This document shows, one piece after another, positions 41,652 through 50,462 of a stretch of DNA of 64,000 nt. The notes under the pieces are model-generated. The model was not told where the DNA came from and did no database searches. It saw nothing but the letters and a program-made list of their open reading frames with translations. Location: contig CASDWH010000009.1 in NCBI GenBank assembly GCA_949284715.1, forward strand, positions 1-64,000, in the 5' to 3' direction. How positions within the stretch are numbered: position 1 is the first letter of the stretch; each line of letters starts with the position of its first letter. Position numbers and translations under genes: made by a program. The DNA comes from an uncultured bacterium (lineage in GTDB: Bacteria; Cyanobacteriota; Vampirovibrionia; Gastranaerophilales; Gastranaerophilaceae).

Positions 41652-42901
41652 AACTCTAAGTCCTTGTGGTGAAATTGTTTGGTTCCATCTGCATAATCAC
41701 CTGCGATATCACCATTGCCTCTGATAGTATATTTATAGATTGTAAGGCCTTCAAGTCCTACAGGGCCTCTGGCATGTGTTTTATTTGTTGATATACCTAC
41801 CTCTGCTCCAAAACCATATCTAAATCCGTCAGCAAACCGTGTAGACACATTATGGTAAACGCCGGCAGAATCAACCCGCCGGAGGAATTTATCAGCATTT
41901 TCTTTATTCTCGGTTATAATCGCATCTGTATGTCCGGAGCCATAAGTATTTATATGTCTGATTGCAGAATCTATATCAGTAACAATCAAATAACTTAAAA
42001 CCGTATCGGAATACTCGTGATGCCAATCTTTAGGAGTATCAACAATATCTATTCCGGAATCAATAAGAGTATCCCTGAGTGCGGGAGCATAAGGGAAATC
42101 CTTATGCACGATAACTGTTTCTACAGAATTACAGGCACTGGGATATTGAGTTTTAGCATCAACAATTATTTTTACAGCCTTTTCCAAATCCGCAGACTCA
42201 TCGACAAATATATGACAAACCCCGTCAGCATGCCCTAGGACAGGGATTTTGGTATTATTCTTAATAAACTGTACAAGTTTATTGCCGCCGCGCGGAATTA
42301 TTAAGTCAATCAATCCGTCGCATTTCAACATCTCAGCGACATCTTCTCTTGTAAAAATCTGCTGTAATGCATCTTTCGGAAATCCTTCAACTTCACCTGC
42401 CGCTGATTTTATCAATTCAAAAAGAATTTTGTTTGTATTAACCGCTTCTTTACCACCCTTTAAAATAACCGCGTTCGCTGATTTAATGGCAAGTGCGGAT
42501 ACCTGCACAATTACGTCCGGTCTTGCTTCAAAAATAACACCGAGAACCCCGATAGGGCAGGATATCTTTTCCAGAATAATTCCTTCATCTAACTGTCGTC
42601 TTAGCAACATTTTATTGACCGGATCCGGCAATAAAATCAAATCCCTTATCCCCTGCACCATATCACGTAATTTGTTTTCATCAAGTTTCAATCGTTTATA
42701 AACCGCCGGTGTAATCTCACCTGATAAAACAAGCTGTTTGGCAGCCTCTAAATCCTTTAGATTCGCCTCAAAAATTGCGGCTGCATTTTGTTCCAGTTTA
42801 TCCGCCGAATTTTGCAAAACTCTGTTTTTTAATTCAGTATCTGCATCAGCAAGTTTTAATGCCGCATCCTTTGCACTCTTTGCAATTTCTGTAAAATCCA
42901 T
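41648..42901 (-). CDS. proA: Gamma-glutamyl phosphate reductase
   Basis: 417 residues. ProA reduces gamma-glutamyl phosphate to glutamate semialdehyde in proline synthesis. CPIGVLGVIFEARPDV, ILKGGKEAVNTN, the catalytic Cys region QYPSACNSVETVIVH, and GSGHTDAIIT with FGAEVGISTNKTHARGPVGLEGL (part: GAEVGISTNKTHARGPVG) are present. proB is not in the window. Coupled to tyrA. Confidence 0.97.
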   Translation of the reverse strand: MDFTEIAKSAKDAALKLADADTELKNRVLQNSADKLEQNAAAIFEANLKDLEAAKQLVLSGEITPAVYKRLKLDENKLRDMVQGIRDLILLPDPVNKMLLRRQLDEGIILEKISCPIGVLGVIFEARPDVIVQVSALAIKSANAVILKGGKEAVNTNKILFELIKSAAGEVEGFPKDALQQIFTREDVAEMLKCDGLIDLIIPRGGNKLVQFIKNNTKIPVLGHADGVCHIFVDESADLEKAVKIIVDAKTQYPSACNSVETVIVHKDFPYAPALRDTLIDSGIDIVDTPKDWHHEYSDTVLSYLIVTDIDSAIRHINTYGSGHTDAIITENKENADKFLRRVDSAGVYHNVSTRFADGFRYGFGAEVGISTNKTHARGPVGLEGLTIYKYTIRGNGDIAGDYADGTKQFHHKDLEL

Positions 42902-43080
42902 ATATCCCTTTTCTCTTTTAAAATTACAACCGAATCAATGACTCTTCTAAATTTTACTCCAAAACCGCTTTTTTGTAAATTTATATTAAGAGTTTTATCA
43001 TTCAGGTAAAATAAATAGCAATTTTTTATATTCACCTGTTTTATTTTGGTTACAATAGAAACTAAGAATAGAAGGTAAGT

Positions 43081-44262
43081 ATGAATTTAACAATTACTCC
43101 CAATTTATTTCGTTTTGTAAAAAATGAAGCGCAACAAACACAACCGCAAACAAAAACAAGCATATACCCAAATCTGGCACCGCTTGTAAAAGACACCGTT
43201 TCCTTCGGTGTTGGTGAAAAACAACTAAAAGCAGGGCAAAGATTATCAAAACAATTTGGTATGAATATGGCAATAACTCTTGAAAAGCCGTTTACAATGT
43301 TTAAAAACAAATTAGAAAGCGCCTTTTCCTCGATGAAATCAACTGAAAACCATCCGGACAGACCTATTTACAAAATAAAAACAAGAATGAAATCACCCGA
43401 ATCTATTGCCGAAAAAGGCGGAGCAAGAGATGTAAAAAACTTTACAGAATTAACACAAAAAATTCAGGATATGATTGGCGGGCGCCTTATTATGCGCGAC
43501 ACTTCAAAAGAAAGCATAAATATGGTTCTAAAAAAATTTGAAGATATGGTGTTAAAAGGAGAATTATCAATTACGGAAATTGAAAACTTCTATGGAGATC
43601 CAAAACTGGCTTATGCAACAGAAAAGCAGTTAAAACCGCTCATAAAAGCCTGTGAAAAAATGATTGGGCCGATAAGATTCTCTCAGGAAAAACACCCGAT
43701 GGGATACAATGCTATACATATGACAGTTAAATTTCCGCCCAGCAAATATGGAGAAACCTACGCAGAAATTCAAATTATGGGGTCTGATATTGCCGCGCTT
43801 AAAGATGTTGAAGACTTAACCTACAAAATAAGATGCGGCAAAGCAATACAAAGCAAATATAAACCTATGATGAAATATCTTAAACCGTTACAGGATGGTG
43901 ATGATACTTTAAAAAACGCATTTGCAGACTATACAAGACAAGCTTATTTACATCAAAGGAGAAGGAAAAGTATTACACTAAAGGAGCTGCAAGAACGTGA
44001 AACACCGGATTTTCTGCCGCTTCCGTGGTATATTTCCAATAAAGAACTCGATTTCAACTTTCTGTATAAAAAGATGAAAGAGTGCGAAGAGGCGGCTGCA
44101 AAAGCAAAAAATACAGTTAAAAAGACAACCGCTGCAAAAACGAACAAAGCAAAGACAACCAGACAAGCTGCAGCAAAAACGGAAAGTAAAACCACTCCGG
44201 CAAAAAAGTTACAAACCTCTGAAAACATTTCGGGACTTGCAATCTTTGATGAAATCGTATAA
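43081..44262 (+). CDS. RelA/SpoT-fold nucleotidyltransferase-like protein with VSFG N-terminus and Lys/Ala tail
   Basis: 393 residues. Residues 1-60 are polar and contain KDTVSFG (V40-G43). Residues about 96-255 look like a (p)ppGpp-synthetase fold: IKTRMKSPESIAEKG (R102, K104), IQDMIGGRLIM (D130), GYNAIHMTV (208-216) and YAEIQI (E229). These align by eye with RxK..SI..K, DLIAIRxIM, GYxSIH and IEIQIRT of RelA/SpoT. There is no HD, TGS or ACT domain. The tail from about 335 is Ala/Lys/Thr-rich (KKTTAAKTNKAKTTRQAAAK). AAGGTAAG precedes the ATG and TACAAT lies at 43051-43056. Could make alarmones, modify RNA or act on another target; not a standard RelA or small alarmone synthetase. Confidence 0.75.
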   Translation: MNLTITPNLFRFVKNEAQQTQPQTKTSIYPNLAPLVKDTVSFGVGEKQLKAGQRLSKQFGMNMAITLEKPFTMFKNKLESAFSSMKSTENHPDRPIYKIKTRMKSPESIAEKGGARDVKNFTELTQKIQDMIGGRLIMRDTSKESINMVLKKFEDMVLKGELSITEIENFYGDPKLAYATEKQLKPLIKACEKMIGPIRFSQEKHPMGYNAIHMTVKFPPSKYGETYAEIQIMGSDIAALKDVEDLTYKIRCGKAIQSKYKPMMKYLKPLQDGDDTLKNAFADYTRQAYLHQRRRKSITLKELQERETPDFLPLPWYISNKELDFNFLYKKMKECEEAAAKAKNTVKKTTAAKTNKAKTTRQAAAKTESKTTPAKKLQTSENISGLAIFDEIV

Positions 44263-44281
44263 GATTTTCATATAGCACAAT

Positions 44282-44363
44282 GCCGACGTGATGAAATCGG
44301 TAAACATGCACGTTTCAGATGCGTGTGGAGAAATCCTTGCGGGTTCAAGTCCCGCCGTCGGCA
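44282..44363 (+). tRNA. tRNA-Leu, anticodon CAG
   Basis: Acceptor GCCGACG (44282-44288) pairs with CGTCGGC (44356-44362), discriminator A at 44363. The anticodon stem CACGT/GCGTG encloses TTCAGAT, giving CAG (codon CUG). A variable arm of class II length and GGGTTCAAGTCCC T-arm are present. CCA is not encoded. The 3' end is duplicated at 44526-44546. Confidence 0.94.
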
Positions 44364-44371
44364 GATAAAAG

Positions 44372-44392
44372 AGAGCCTATCGGCTCTTTTTT
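44372..44392 (+). terminator. Terminator after tRNA-Leu
   Basis: AGAGCC (44372-44377) pairs with GGCTCT (44382-44387), then T6. Confidence 0.85.
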
Positions 44393-44400
44393 ATTTACTT

Positions 44401-44546
44401 TGCCGACAAGAGGACACAGAACCCCTTGCGAAGCAGTTTGAGGTTCAAGCGCGAGGAAGCAGAGGCTGGAGTACCGGAAACGGTGAGTTTGCGGTACGTA
44501 ATGCCGTTTTACGCGACCGAGCAAGAAGTCCCGCCATCGGCAGATA
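44401..44546 (+). repeat. tRNA-Leu-like remnant: duplicated tRNA ends around a GC-rich insert
   Basis: TGCCGAC at 44401-44407 repeats the tRNA start (44281-44287). The 21 bp at 44526-44546 repeat the tRNA 3' end and flank (44347-44367) with one mismatch (AAGTCCCGCC, then R, then TCGGCAGATA). Between them are about 118 bases richer in GC than the neighbours, containing GTACCG/CGGTAC inverted repeats. This looks like an attachment-site duplication or a decayed second tRNA with an inserted repeat. A minus-strand DinD-like gene follows directly. Confidence 0.65.
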
Positions 44547-44550
44547 TTTT

Positions 44551-45396
44551 TTAATCATTATTCTTTATCTGCTTAGTTTCTTTGTTTGCAGGAAGAAAAT
44601 TATTATCAGTTACAACTTTTGCACCTGTTCTTTGTTCAAAGTCCTCTTTTGCACATTTAGCAATATTCCCGCCGACTTTAGCTGCCTTTTTATTTTCCGG
44701 CATGCCTGTTGCATTTTCACTTTCGGCAACTTGCCTTGTAGAAAGTTCCGCCAGCGCCGTAAAAATCAATTCAGCCTCACTCATATGATCTCTGAGGTTT
44801 TGAGATTTCAATCCTTTAAGATTTTTGTGTTCTTTTACAGATAATCCACTCCATTCCTGATGAATAATATTTGTAAGGATAGCGTATTCTTCACCTTCTT
44901 TTATATCATGTTCAGCCCAGTAATCTGTTAACTTATTTCCGGTTTCCTGTCCTGTCATTCTCTGTTGAATCCATTTTTCAGAACGACCGAGTTTTTTATA
45001 TGTTTCTCTTGCCCTGTCAATCGCGGCTGCCGGGTCAGCCATTTCCTGAACTCTTTCCTGTCCGACTTTTGCAAGCCATTGCTTAATCGGTTCAGCTTTT
45101 TTAGAAGGGACAGATTGAATTATGCGAAAAATCGTTTTAATATCAGCAACATCAGTCTTTCGCATTTTGCCGTCATCCGCTGGCAATTTCAACTGGTAAC
45201 AAATTGTTACCAGTTCGGTAAATCCTTCATTAACAAGCCTTCCTTTTAAAACTTTCCAGTATTTTCTTGCGGATTGATAATCTTTTTCAATCAAAATTGC
45301 AATTATATCAACTACAGAAAAATAATATATTTCTTTTTCTTCGTCATATATATGTCTAATTCTATTTCCTTCAAATAAACTTAAATCGTCGGTCAT
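44551..45396 (-). CDS. dinD: DinD/BRO-N family protein
   Basis: 281 residues. The N-terminal BRO-like domain has NRIRHIYDEEKEIYYFSVVDIIAILI and YWKVLKGRL, then LVTICYQLKLPADDGKMRKTDVADIKTIFRIIQSVPSKKAEPIKQWLA (in parts). The middle holds RARETYKKLGRSEKWIQQRM, as in DNA-damage-inducible protein D. BRO/DinD genes are common cargo of phages and islands; DinD inhibits RecA filaments in E. coli. AGAGGAT precedes the ATG. Its place beside tRNA-Leu and the duplicated tRNA end suggests acquisition. Confidence 0.88.
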   Translation of the reverse strand: MTDDLSLFEGNRIRHIYDEEKEIYYFSVVDIIAILIEKDYQSARKYWKVLKGRLVNEGFTELVTICYQLKLPADDGKMRKTDVADIKTIFRIIQSVPSKKAEPIKQWLAKVGQERVQEMADPAAAIDRARETYKKLGRSEKWIQQRMTGQETGNKLTDYWAEHDIKEGEEYAILTNIIHQEWSGLSVKEHKNLKGLKSQNLRDHMSEAELIFTALAELSTRQVAESENATGMPENKKAAKVGGNIAKCAKEDFEQRTGAKVVTDNNFLPANKETKQIKNND

Positions 45397-45634
45397 GCAT
45401 ATCCTCTTATATTACTACCATAAAACCTGTACTAATTACTAATGCCAGCCTCATATTATAGTACTTCTGTGCAGTAGTCAAGTTCCGTGTACCATCCATT
45501 GTCCCCTATCCGTTACAGGTCAAGCTGAATGTGAACAGAGTGCGGAGGACTTTTGCGAAAAGAATATTAACAATAAGTACCACTATTCGGCGTTATTATG
45601 TTAAAATATAAACACAAATTATTAAGGAGTAAAA
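45397..45634. other. Intergenic region between dinD and kdsD
   Basis: About 240 bases with no convincing gene. Reading on the plus strand gives short Cys-rich open stretches without a start. A TTAAGGAG ribosome site for kdsD lies at the end. It may hold eroded island DNA. Confidence 0.5.
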
Positions 45635-46621
45635 ATGATAAACACCGCAAATTCTGATAAAGTCTTAATGGATAAAAATACTGCATACAAAACTGTTGAT
45701 TCAGAAATTCAAACACTTGAAAAATTAAAACAAGAACTTAACTATGAATCACTATCCAAAGCTCTTGATTTAATGCAGAATTCCAAGGGACGAATCATAA
45801 TAACAGGTATGGGGAAATCCGGGCATATCGGGAAAAAAATTGCGGCATCTCTTGCTTCAACAGGAACCCCCTCCTTTTTTGTTCATCCTGCAGAAGCAAG
45901 CCACGGCGATTTGGGTATGATTACAGAGGATGACGTTGTAATTGCTATATCAAACAGCGGAGAATCAAAAGAGCTTGTAGATATACTCAATTACTGCAAG
46001 CGTTTTGGAATAACTCTTATTTCCATAACCAAAAACCCTGGCAGCTCGCTCGGAAAAGCAGGCGATATAACACTATTATTACCAAACAACGGAGAAGCCT
46101 GCCCGCTTGGACTGGCGCCGACAAACTCCACTACTGCAACTCTAGTCCTCGGCGATATCATAACAGTAAGCTTGATAGAAAGAAAAGGATTTTCTAAGTC
46201 CGACTTCAACGACAGGCATCCGGGCGGAAAACTCGGTTCTATCCTTCAAAGAGTTTCAGATTTAATGCACACCGGTGAAGATATGCCTGTTCTCCATCAA
46301 AACTCCGGTATGCAGAATGTACTGCTTGAAATAACCTCTAAACGACTTGGATGCGTAGGATTTATTAACGATGACGGGGTTTTGACAGGAATTATAACAG
46401 ACGGAGATCTCAGAAGATGTTTATCTGCAAGAATTTTTGACGAAAAAGCCGTTAATATAATGACTAAAAACCCAAAAACAATATCTCCAGACACTCTGGC
46501 GTCAGAAGCGCTAAACATAATGAATACAAAAAAAATAACTAACCTTTTTGCCGTTGATGACAATAATAAACCTATCGGCGTTATACACATCCATGACCTG
46601 CTTGCTAACGGTGTTAAGTAA
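45635..46621 (+). CDS. kdsD: Arabinose-5-phosphate isomerase KdsD/KpsF
   Basis: 328 residues. It converts ribulose-5-phosphate to arabinose-5-phosphate, the first step to Kdo, the inner sugar of LPS. SIS domain: IITGMGKSGHIGKKIAASLASTGTPSFFVHPAEASHGDLGM (in parts), AISNSGESKEL, LAPTNSTTATLVLGD. After the DFNDRHPGGKLGS hinge come two CBS domains (about 212-328). TAAGGAG lies before the ATG. It indicates a diderm cell with LPS. Confidence 0.95.
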   Translation: MINTANSDKVLMDKNTAYKTVDSEIQTLEKLKQELNYESLSKALDLMQNSKGRIIITGMGKSGHIGKKIAASLASTGTPSFFVHPAEASHGDLGMITEDDVVIAISNSGESKELVDILNYCKRFGITLISITKNPGSSLGKAGDITLLLPNNGEACPLGLAPTNSTTATLVLGDIITVSLIERKGFSKSDFNDRHPGGKLGSILQRVSDLMHTGEDMPVLHQNSGMQNVLLEITSKRLGCVGFINDDGVLTGIITDGDLRRCLSARIFDEKAVNIMTKNPKTISPDTLASEALNIMNTKKITNLFAVDDNNKPIGVIHIHDLLANGVK

Positions 46622-46624
46622 AAA

Positions 46625-47188
46625 TTGGCCATATGGGTGATTTATTCATTTCCAGTTTTATGCATAATTTATATATTAATTATATTAAGAATTATGGGGA
46701 TAAATTTGGAGATTAACACTTACCAGCTCAGCGAAAGTATGCGGAAGAAAAAACAAAGAAGCAGAATACTATTACAATTATTTACAAAGGGTGATATTTT
46801 CTGTTTAAAAGAATATCTGGAAAATATTACGTATGAGGAATACAAAGAGTGGTATAAAGATAATGCGGATTTAATAATAAATATATCAAATGTACCTCCG
46901 CTCGGATGTATTCAATCAATGCTGTCAGGATATGCCAAAACAGAGAGAATATTGCTGATACATGCTGCTTTGCAAGAAATAGAATCCTGTATAAGGCTGG
47001 AGTTTCACCTTAGAACATCTAATGATTTTTCCCTAAAAAAAATAGGACAGGCAAAAAGCATAAAAGAAATATTCTCAAATGTTAACCAACTCTTGAAAAA
47101 CAGTGAAGAATCTTACGGCGGTTCTTTAAACTGGTGGGCCTTTAATGAAGTTTGTACAGCTCCCCGTTTTAAAAATAGTGAGAAATAA
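46625..47188 (+). CDS. Hypothetical protein with N-terminal membrane segment
   Basis: Up to 187 residues from a TTG at 46625; an ATG at 46694 (MGINLEINTYQ) would remove the hydrophobic stretch WVIYSFPVLCIIYILIILRI. Neither start has a clear ribosome site. The rest is helical and charged, with ESCIRLEFHLRTSNDFSLKKIG and a C-terminal NWWAFNEVCTAPRF. No family recognised. It lies directly after kdsD. Confidence 0.6.
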   Translation: MAIWVIYSFPVLCIIYILIILRIMGINLEINTYQLSESMRKKKQRSRILLQLFTKGDIFCLKEYLENITYEEYKEWYKDNADLIINISNVPPLGCIQSMLSGYAKTERILLIHAALQEIESCIRLEFHLRTSNDFSLKKIGQAKSIKEIFSNVNQLLKNSEESYGGSLNWWAFNEVCTAPRFKNSEK

Positions 47189-47229
47189 AAAGTATATTTG
47201 TGTTAAAATTATCCTAAAAGGAGAGGATA

Positions 47230-47589
47230 ATGTTTGAGATAAAAAAGCAGATGAGTTTTTCTGCCGCACATCACCTGCTCAACTACGACGGGGAATGCGA
47301 AAATCAGCACGGGCATAACTGGCTCGTAGAAGCTTATGTACAAGGAAGCGGACTCGATAAAAGCAATATATTAGTGGACTATAAAGTATTAAAGTCTGCA
47401 ATGAAAAAAGTTCTGGATTATATTGACCACAGCGATATTAACGAACTTCCTGAATTTAAAGGAGTCAGCCCTAGCAGTGAAATTCTTGCAAAATTTATAT
47501 ATGACAGATTAAAAGAAGAATTTCCGCAATTAAGTAAAGTTTCAGTCTGGGAAACTCCCACATCTTGCGCCAGTTATTTTGAGGATTAA
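47230..47589 (+). CDS. queD: 6-carboxy-5,6,7,8-tetrahydropterin synthase QueD
   Basis: 119 residues. QueD makes the queuosine/preQ0 precursor from dihydroneopterin triphosphate. SFSAAHHL and ENQHGHNW carry the zinc histidines, and the catalytic Cys lies in GECENQHGH. LVDYKVLKSAMKKVLDYIDHSDIN (part: DYIDHSDIN) and VSVWETPTSCASYF match. AAAGGAGAGG precedes the ATG. A eukaryote-type PTPS role is less likely. uppP follows after two bases. Confidence 0.94.
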   Translation: MFEIKKQMSFSAAHHLLNYDGECENQHGHNWLVEAYVQGSGLDKSNILVDYKVLKSAMKKVLDYIDHSDINELPEFKGVSPSSEILAKFIYDRLKEEFPQLSKVSVWETPTSCASYFED

Positions 47590-47591
47590 AC

Positions 47592-48434
47592 ATGGGATAC
47601 TTAGAAGTAATATTAATGGGTATAGTTCAAGGCTTAAGCGAGTTTTTGCCTATTTCAAGTTCTGCACATCTGGTATTTACCTCCAATATCTGCAAACTTG
47701 TTAACGGATCTGAGTCTGTATACAATGCTCAAGAGGTTTTTCTTGACATAGTACTGCACTTTGGAACTCTTGTTGCTGTACTTATCTACTACAGAAAAGA
47801 AATATGGCAGATTATAAAAGCTTTGTGCTTTGCGTGCAAAAATAGAGATTTTAGCGCACCGGATGCCAAACTCGGTGTATATCTTATTGCCGGAACTGTT
47901 GTCACAGTCTTAATAGCATATCCGCTCCACGATATCGCAGAAATGCTCGTATTTACTCCGATGATTGTCGGTGTTCTGCTAACATTTACAGGATTCTTGC
48001 TGTTATTTAGCGAATATATTTCCAAAAATATACTTGATAAAAAAGAAGCTGTTGATTGGAAAACTTCTTTATTAATAGCTGCTGCTCAGGGGATGGCTGC
48101 GCTGCCCGGTTTTTCACGCTCGGGTCTTACAATATCAACAGGACTTTTGTGCGGGCTTGACAGAAATACCAGCGCAAGATATTCTTTTCTCTTAAGTATT
48201 CCTATTATTCTCGGAGCCTCAATGCTATATCCGGTGATAAAACTTGATTTGCACGAAGCAGCACAATTTGATTTTCTGTTACTTTCCACCGGCGCTTTAG
48301 TTTCCGGGGTTGTGGGATTCTTTTGTATAAAATATTTTATAAAATTTATTTCAAAATTCTCACTTAAAGTATTCGGTATATACTGCCTTATTGTCGGAAT
48401 TGCAATGACTGCACTGTTTTATTTTGTTAAATAA
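47592..48434 (+). CDS. uppP: Undecaprenyl-diphosphatase UppP (BacA)
   Basis: 280 residues, eight TM segments. It dephosphorylates undecaprenyl diphosphate to recycle the lipid carrier of peptidoglycan. GIVQGLSEFLPISSSAHL (11-28) and the arginine motif AALPGFSRSGLTIS are the active-site signatures. Immediately upstream of rseP. Confidence 0.97.
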   Translation: MGYLEVILMGIVQGLSEFLPISSSAHLVFTSNICKLVNGSESVYNAQEVFLDIVLHFGTLVAVLIYYRKEIWQIIKALCFACKNRDFSAPDAKLGVYLIAGTVVTVLIAYPLHDIAEMLVFTPMIVGVLLTFTGFLLLFSEYISKNILDKKEAVDWKTSLLIAAAQGMAALPGFSRSGLTISTGLLCGLDRNTSARYSFLLSIPIILGASMLYPVIKLDLHEAAQFDFLLLSTGALVSGVVGFFCIKYFIKFISKFSLKVFGIYCLIVGIAMTALFYFVK

Positions 48435-48448
48435 CTAAAGGAAAAACT

Positions 48449-49822
48449 ATGTCACTAATTATAATGATACTTTTATTAAGCTTACTAATTCTGGTTCACG
48501 AAGCCGGACACTTTTTTACTGCCAAATTATTCGGGATGAAAGTTGATAAATTCGGGTTTGGACTTCCTGTCGGACCGGTTTTATATGAAAAAAAATTCGG
48601 CGAAACTACCGTTTGCGTTCATGCTTTTCTATTAGGCGGCTACGTTTCATTTCCTGATGATGATGAAAACTGTACCCTGCCCGAAGACTCTGATGAAAGA
48701 TTTATTAACAAACCTTATTACCAAAAAGCAGCCGTTGTAGCAGCAGGAGTTATTTCAAACGTAGTATGCGCGGTTATTCTTGTGTTTATTACAGCCGCCC
48801 TCTGGGGACATCTGCCCTCAGGAACCTATGATATTTATGCAAAAAAAATTGTCGCCCCTGCTGATTATTCTGTTTGGCAGTCCGGCTTAAAAGAGGGTGA
48901 TAAATTTATTAAAATAAACGGACAAAAAGTAGATAATGTATATTCATTTTTAACCTATATAAAATCAAGCAAGGGGTTTGACGGAAAAACAACCAGAACA
49001 GTTATTGATAAAACATATAACGAACTTAAAGAGCTTAATCCGGCTCTTGAACGCGATGAAATAATTCCGGAAGGCGTAAATGTCCGTCTGCCTGAAACAA
49101 TATATGAAGAAAGTATAGTTTTAGACAAATATGAATCAAAAGGCGCAAAATATCCAAAAGATACACAAATCAGAATTTCGGACAAAGCTCTAAAATTAAG
49201 AGATGAACTAAGAAAAGAAAATAAAAACTATTACACATCTAATGCACAATATTCTTTATACGAACTGGCAGAAGCCCTTTCAGATAATACGCACCCGTTA
49301 AATATAACAATATTGAGAGATGGTAAAGAAATAAACCTTAATCCGGTTTACATAAATGAAAAAGGTGCGCTTGGAGTTGAACTGGAAATAAAAGAAATTA
49401 ACATAGAAACCAAAACACCCGGAGCAATAATAAAATCAAGTATAAAATATTTAATAGACAATACATACCTTATGCTGTACGGATTAGGGCAGATTTTCAG
49501 CGGGAATGTTCCACTGAGTGATTTGCACGGAGTTATTGCAATTACTAAAATCGGCGGAGATGAAATTGAGCATGGAGGAATATTCCCCGGGCTGCTTTTA
49601 ACAGCACTCATATCAATGAATCTGGCGCTAATAAACATACTGCCTATTCCGGCTCTGGACGGCGGACATCTTCTGTTTATGACAATAGAAAAAATCTCTG
49701 GGAAAAAATTAAACGAAGATATTATAAACAAAATAGCCTCAACATTTTTCTTCCTGCTGATTTTGCTTATGATTTATATTATATTTAACGATATATACGC
49801 GCTTATAATCCATAAATTTTAA
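48449..49822 (+). CDS. rseP: Site-2 zinc metalloprotease RseP/RasP
   Basis: 457 residues. It cleaves membrane proteins within the bilayer, typically anti-sigma factors or signal peptides. HEAGHFF (H17 region) is the zinc motif in TM1, followed by VDKFGFGLPVGPV. A PDZ domain (about 125-165; WQSGLKEGDKFIKINGQKV) and a Lys/Glu-rich insert of about 100 residues follow. The C-terminal LINILPIPALDGGHLLFM supplies the third zinc ligand. AAAGGAAA ribosome site. Confidence 0.95.
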   Translation: MSLIIMILLLSLLILVHEAGHFFTAKLFGMKVDKFGFGLPVGPVLYEKKFGETTVCVHAFLLGGYVSFPDDDENCTLPEDSDERFINKPYYQKAAVVAAGVISNVVCAVILVFITAALWGHLPSGTYDIYAKKIVAPADYSVWQSGLKEGDKFIKINGQKVDNVYSFLTYIKSSKGFDGKTTRTVIDKTYNELKELNPALERDEIIPEGVNVRLPETIYEESIVLDKYESKGAKYPKDTQIRISDKALKLRDELRKENKNYYTSNAQYSLYELAEALSDNTHPLNITILRDGKEINLNPVYINEKGALGVELEIKEINIETKTPGAIIKSSIKYLIDNTYLMLYGLGQIFSGNVPLSDLHGVIAITKIGGDEIEHGGIFPGLLLTALISMNLALINILPIPALDGGHLLFMTIEKISGKKLNEDIINKIASTFFFLLILLMIYIIFNDIYALIIHKF

Positions 49823-49900
49823 AAAAATTAACAAATACTGTACAATTGGATATGTTTCATATAATATTAAATTACACTAGCTATTAATAGGAGAAAAACA

Positions 49901-50404
49901 ATGCAAGTCATATTGAAAAGAGATGTACAAAATGTTGGTGAAGCCGGCGATTTAGTAAGCGTAAAAGATGGTTATGCACGTAATTATCTATTACCCAAAA
50001 ATTACGCAGAATTAGCAACCCCCGGAGCCATCCAGAACAGAGAACAAAATATTGCAAGAATTAAGGCAAAACAAGAAAAATTACATGCTGAAGCATTAGC
50101 AAAAGCTGAACAAATTGAAAAAATATCACAACTTGAGCTTTCCGCTAAAGCAGGTGAAAGCGGAAAATTATTCGGTACAATTACTACCAAACGCCTTTGT
50201 GAAGAACTTCTTGAAAAGACAGGAATTGATGTTGATAAGAAAACTATCTCCCTCAATGCTCCTATCAATAAAGTAGGTGAATACACTATGCTTATCAAGT
50301 TAACTTCCAAAGTTAAAACAGAATTAAAGGTTGTTGTTACAGCTTCTGAAGTAATAAAAGAATCTATTGAAGAACCTGCTGAAACAGTTGAAGAAAATGT
50401 TTAA
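49901..50404 (+). CDS. rplI: 50S ribosomal protein L9
   Basis: 167 residues. MQVILKRDVQNVGEAGDLVSVKDGYARNYLLP (in parts: DVQNVGEAGDLVSVKDG, YARNYLLPKNYA) is the L9 N-domain, followed by the long connecting helix and the C-terminal domain. A Glu-rich tail of about 15 residues is extra. AATAGGAGAAA precedes the ATG. A terminator follows. Confidence 0.97.
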   Translation: MQVILKRDVQNVGEAGDLVSVKDGYARNYLLPKNYAELATPGAIQNREQNIARIKAKQEKLHAEALAKAEQIEKISQLELSAKAGESGKLFGTITTKRLCEELLEKTGIDVDKKTISLNAPINKVGEYTMLIKLTSKVKTELKVVVTASEVIKESIEEPAETVEENV

Positions 50405-50410
50405 TTATAA

Positions 50411-50448
50411 AAAAAGGGCGGAGTATATATAATACTTCGTCCTTTTTT
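50411..50448 (+). terminator. Terminator after rplI
   Basis: AAGGGCGGAGTAT (50414-50426) pairs with ATACTTCGTCCTT (50432-50444) with G-U pairs, then T6. Confidence 0.9.
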
Positions 50449-50462
50449 AATAAGAGGAGAGA

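Noticed and set aside
44323-44844. 173-codon plus-strand ORF
   Set aside because: It reads through tRNA-Leu and antisense to the dinD-like gene; neither part encodes a recognisable protein in this frame.
45397-45634. Short Cys-rich open reading between dinD and kdsD
   Set aside because: No start codon in the frame and a stop just upstream.
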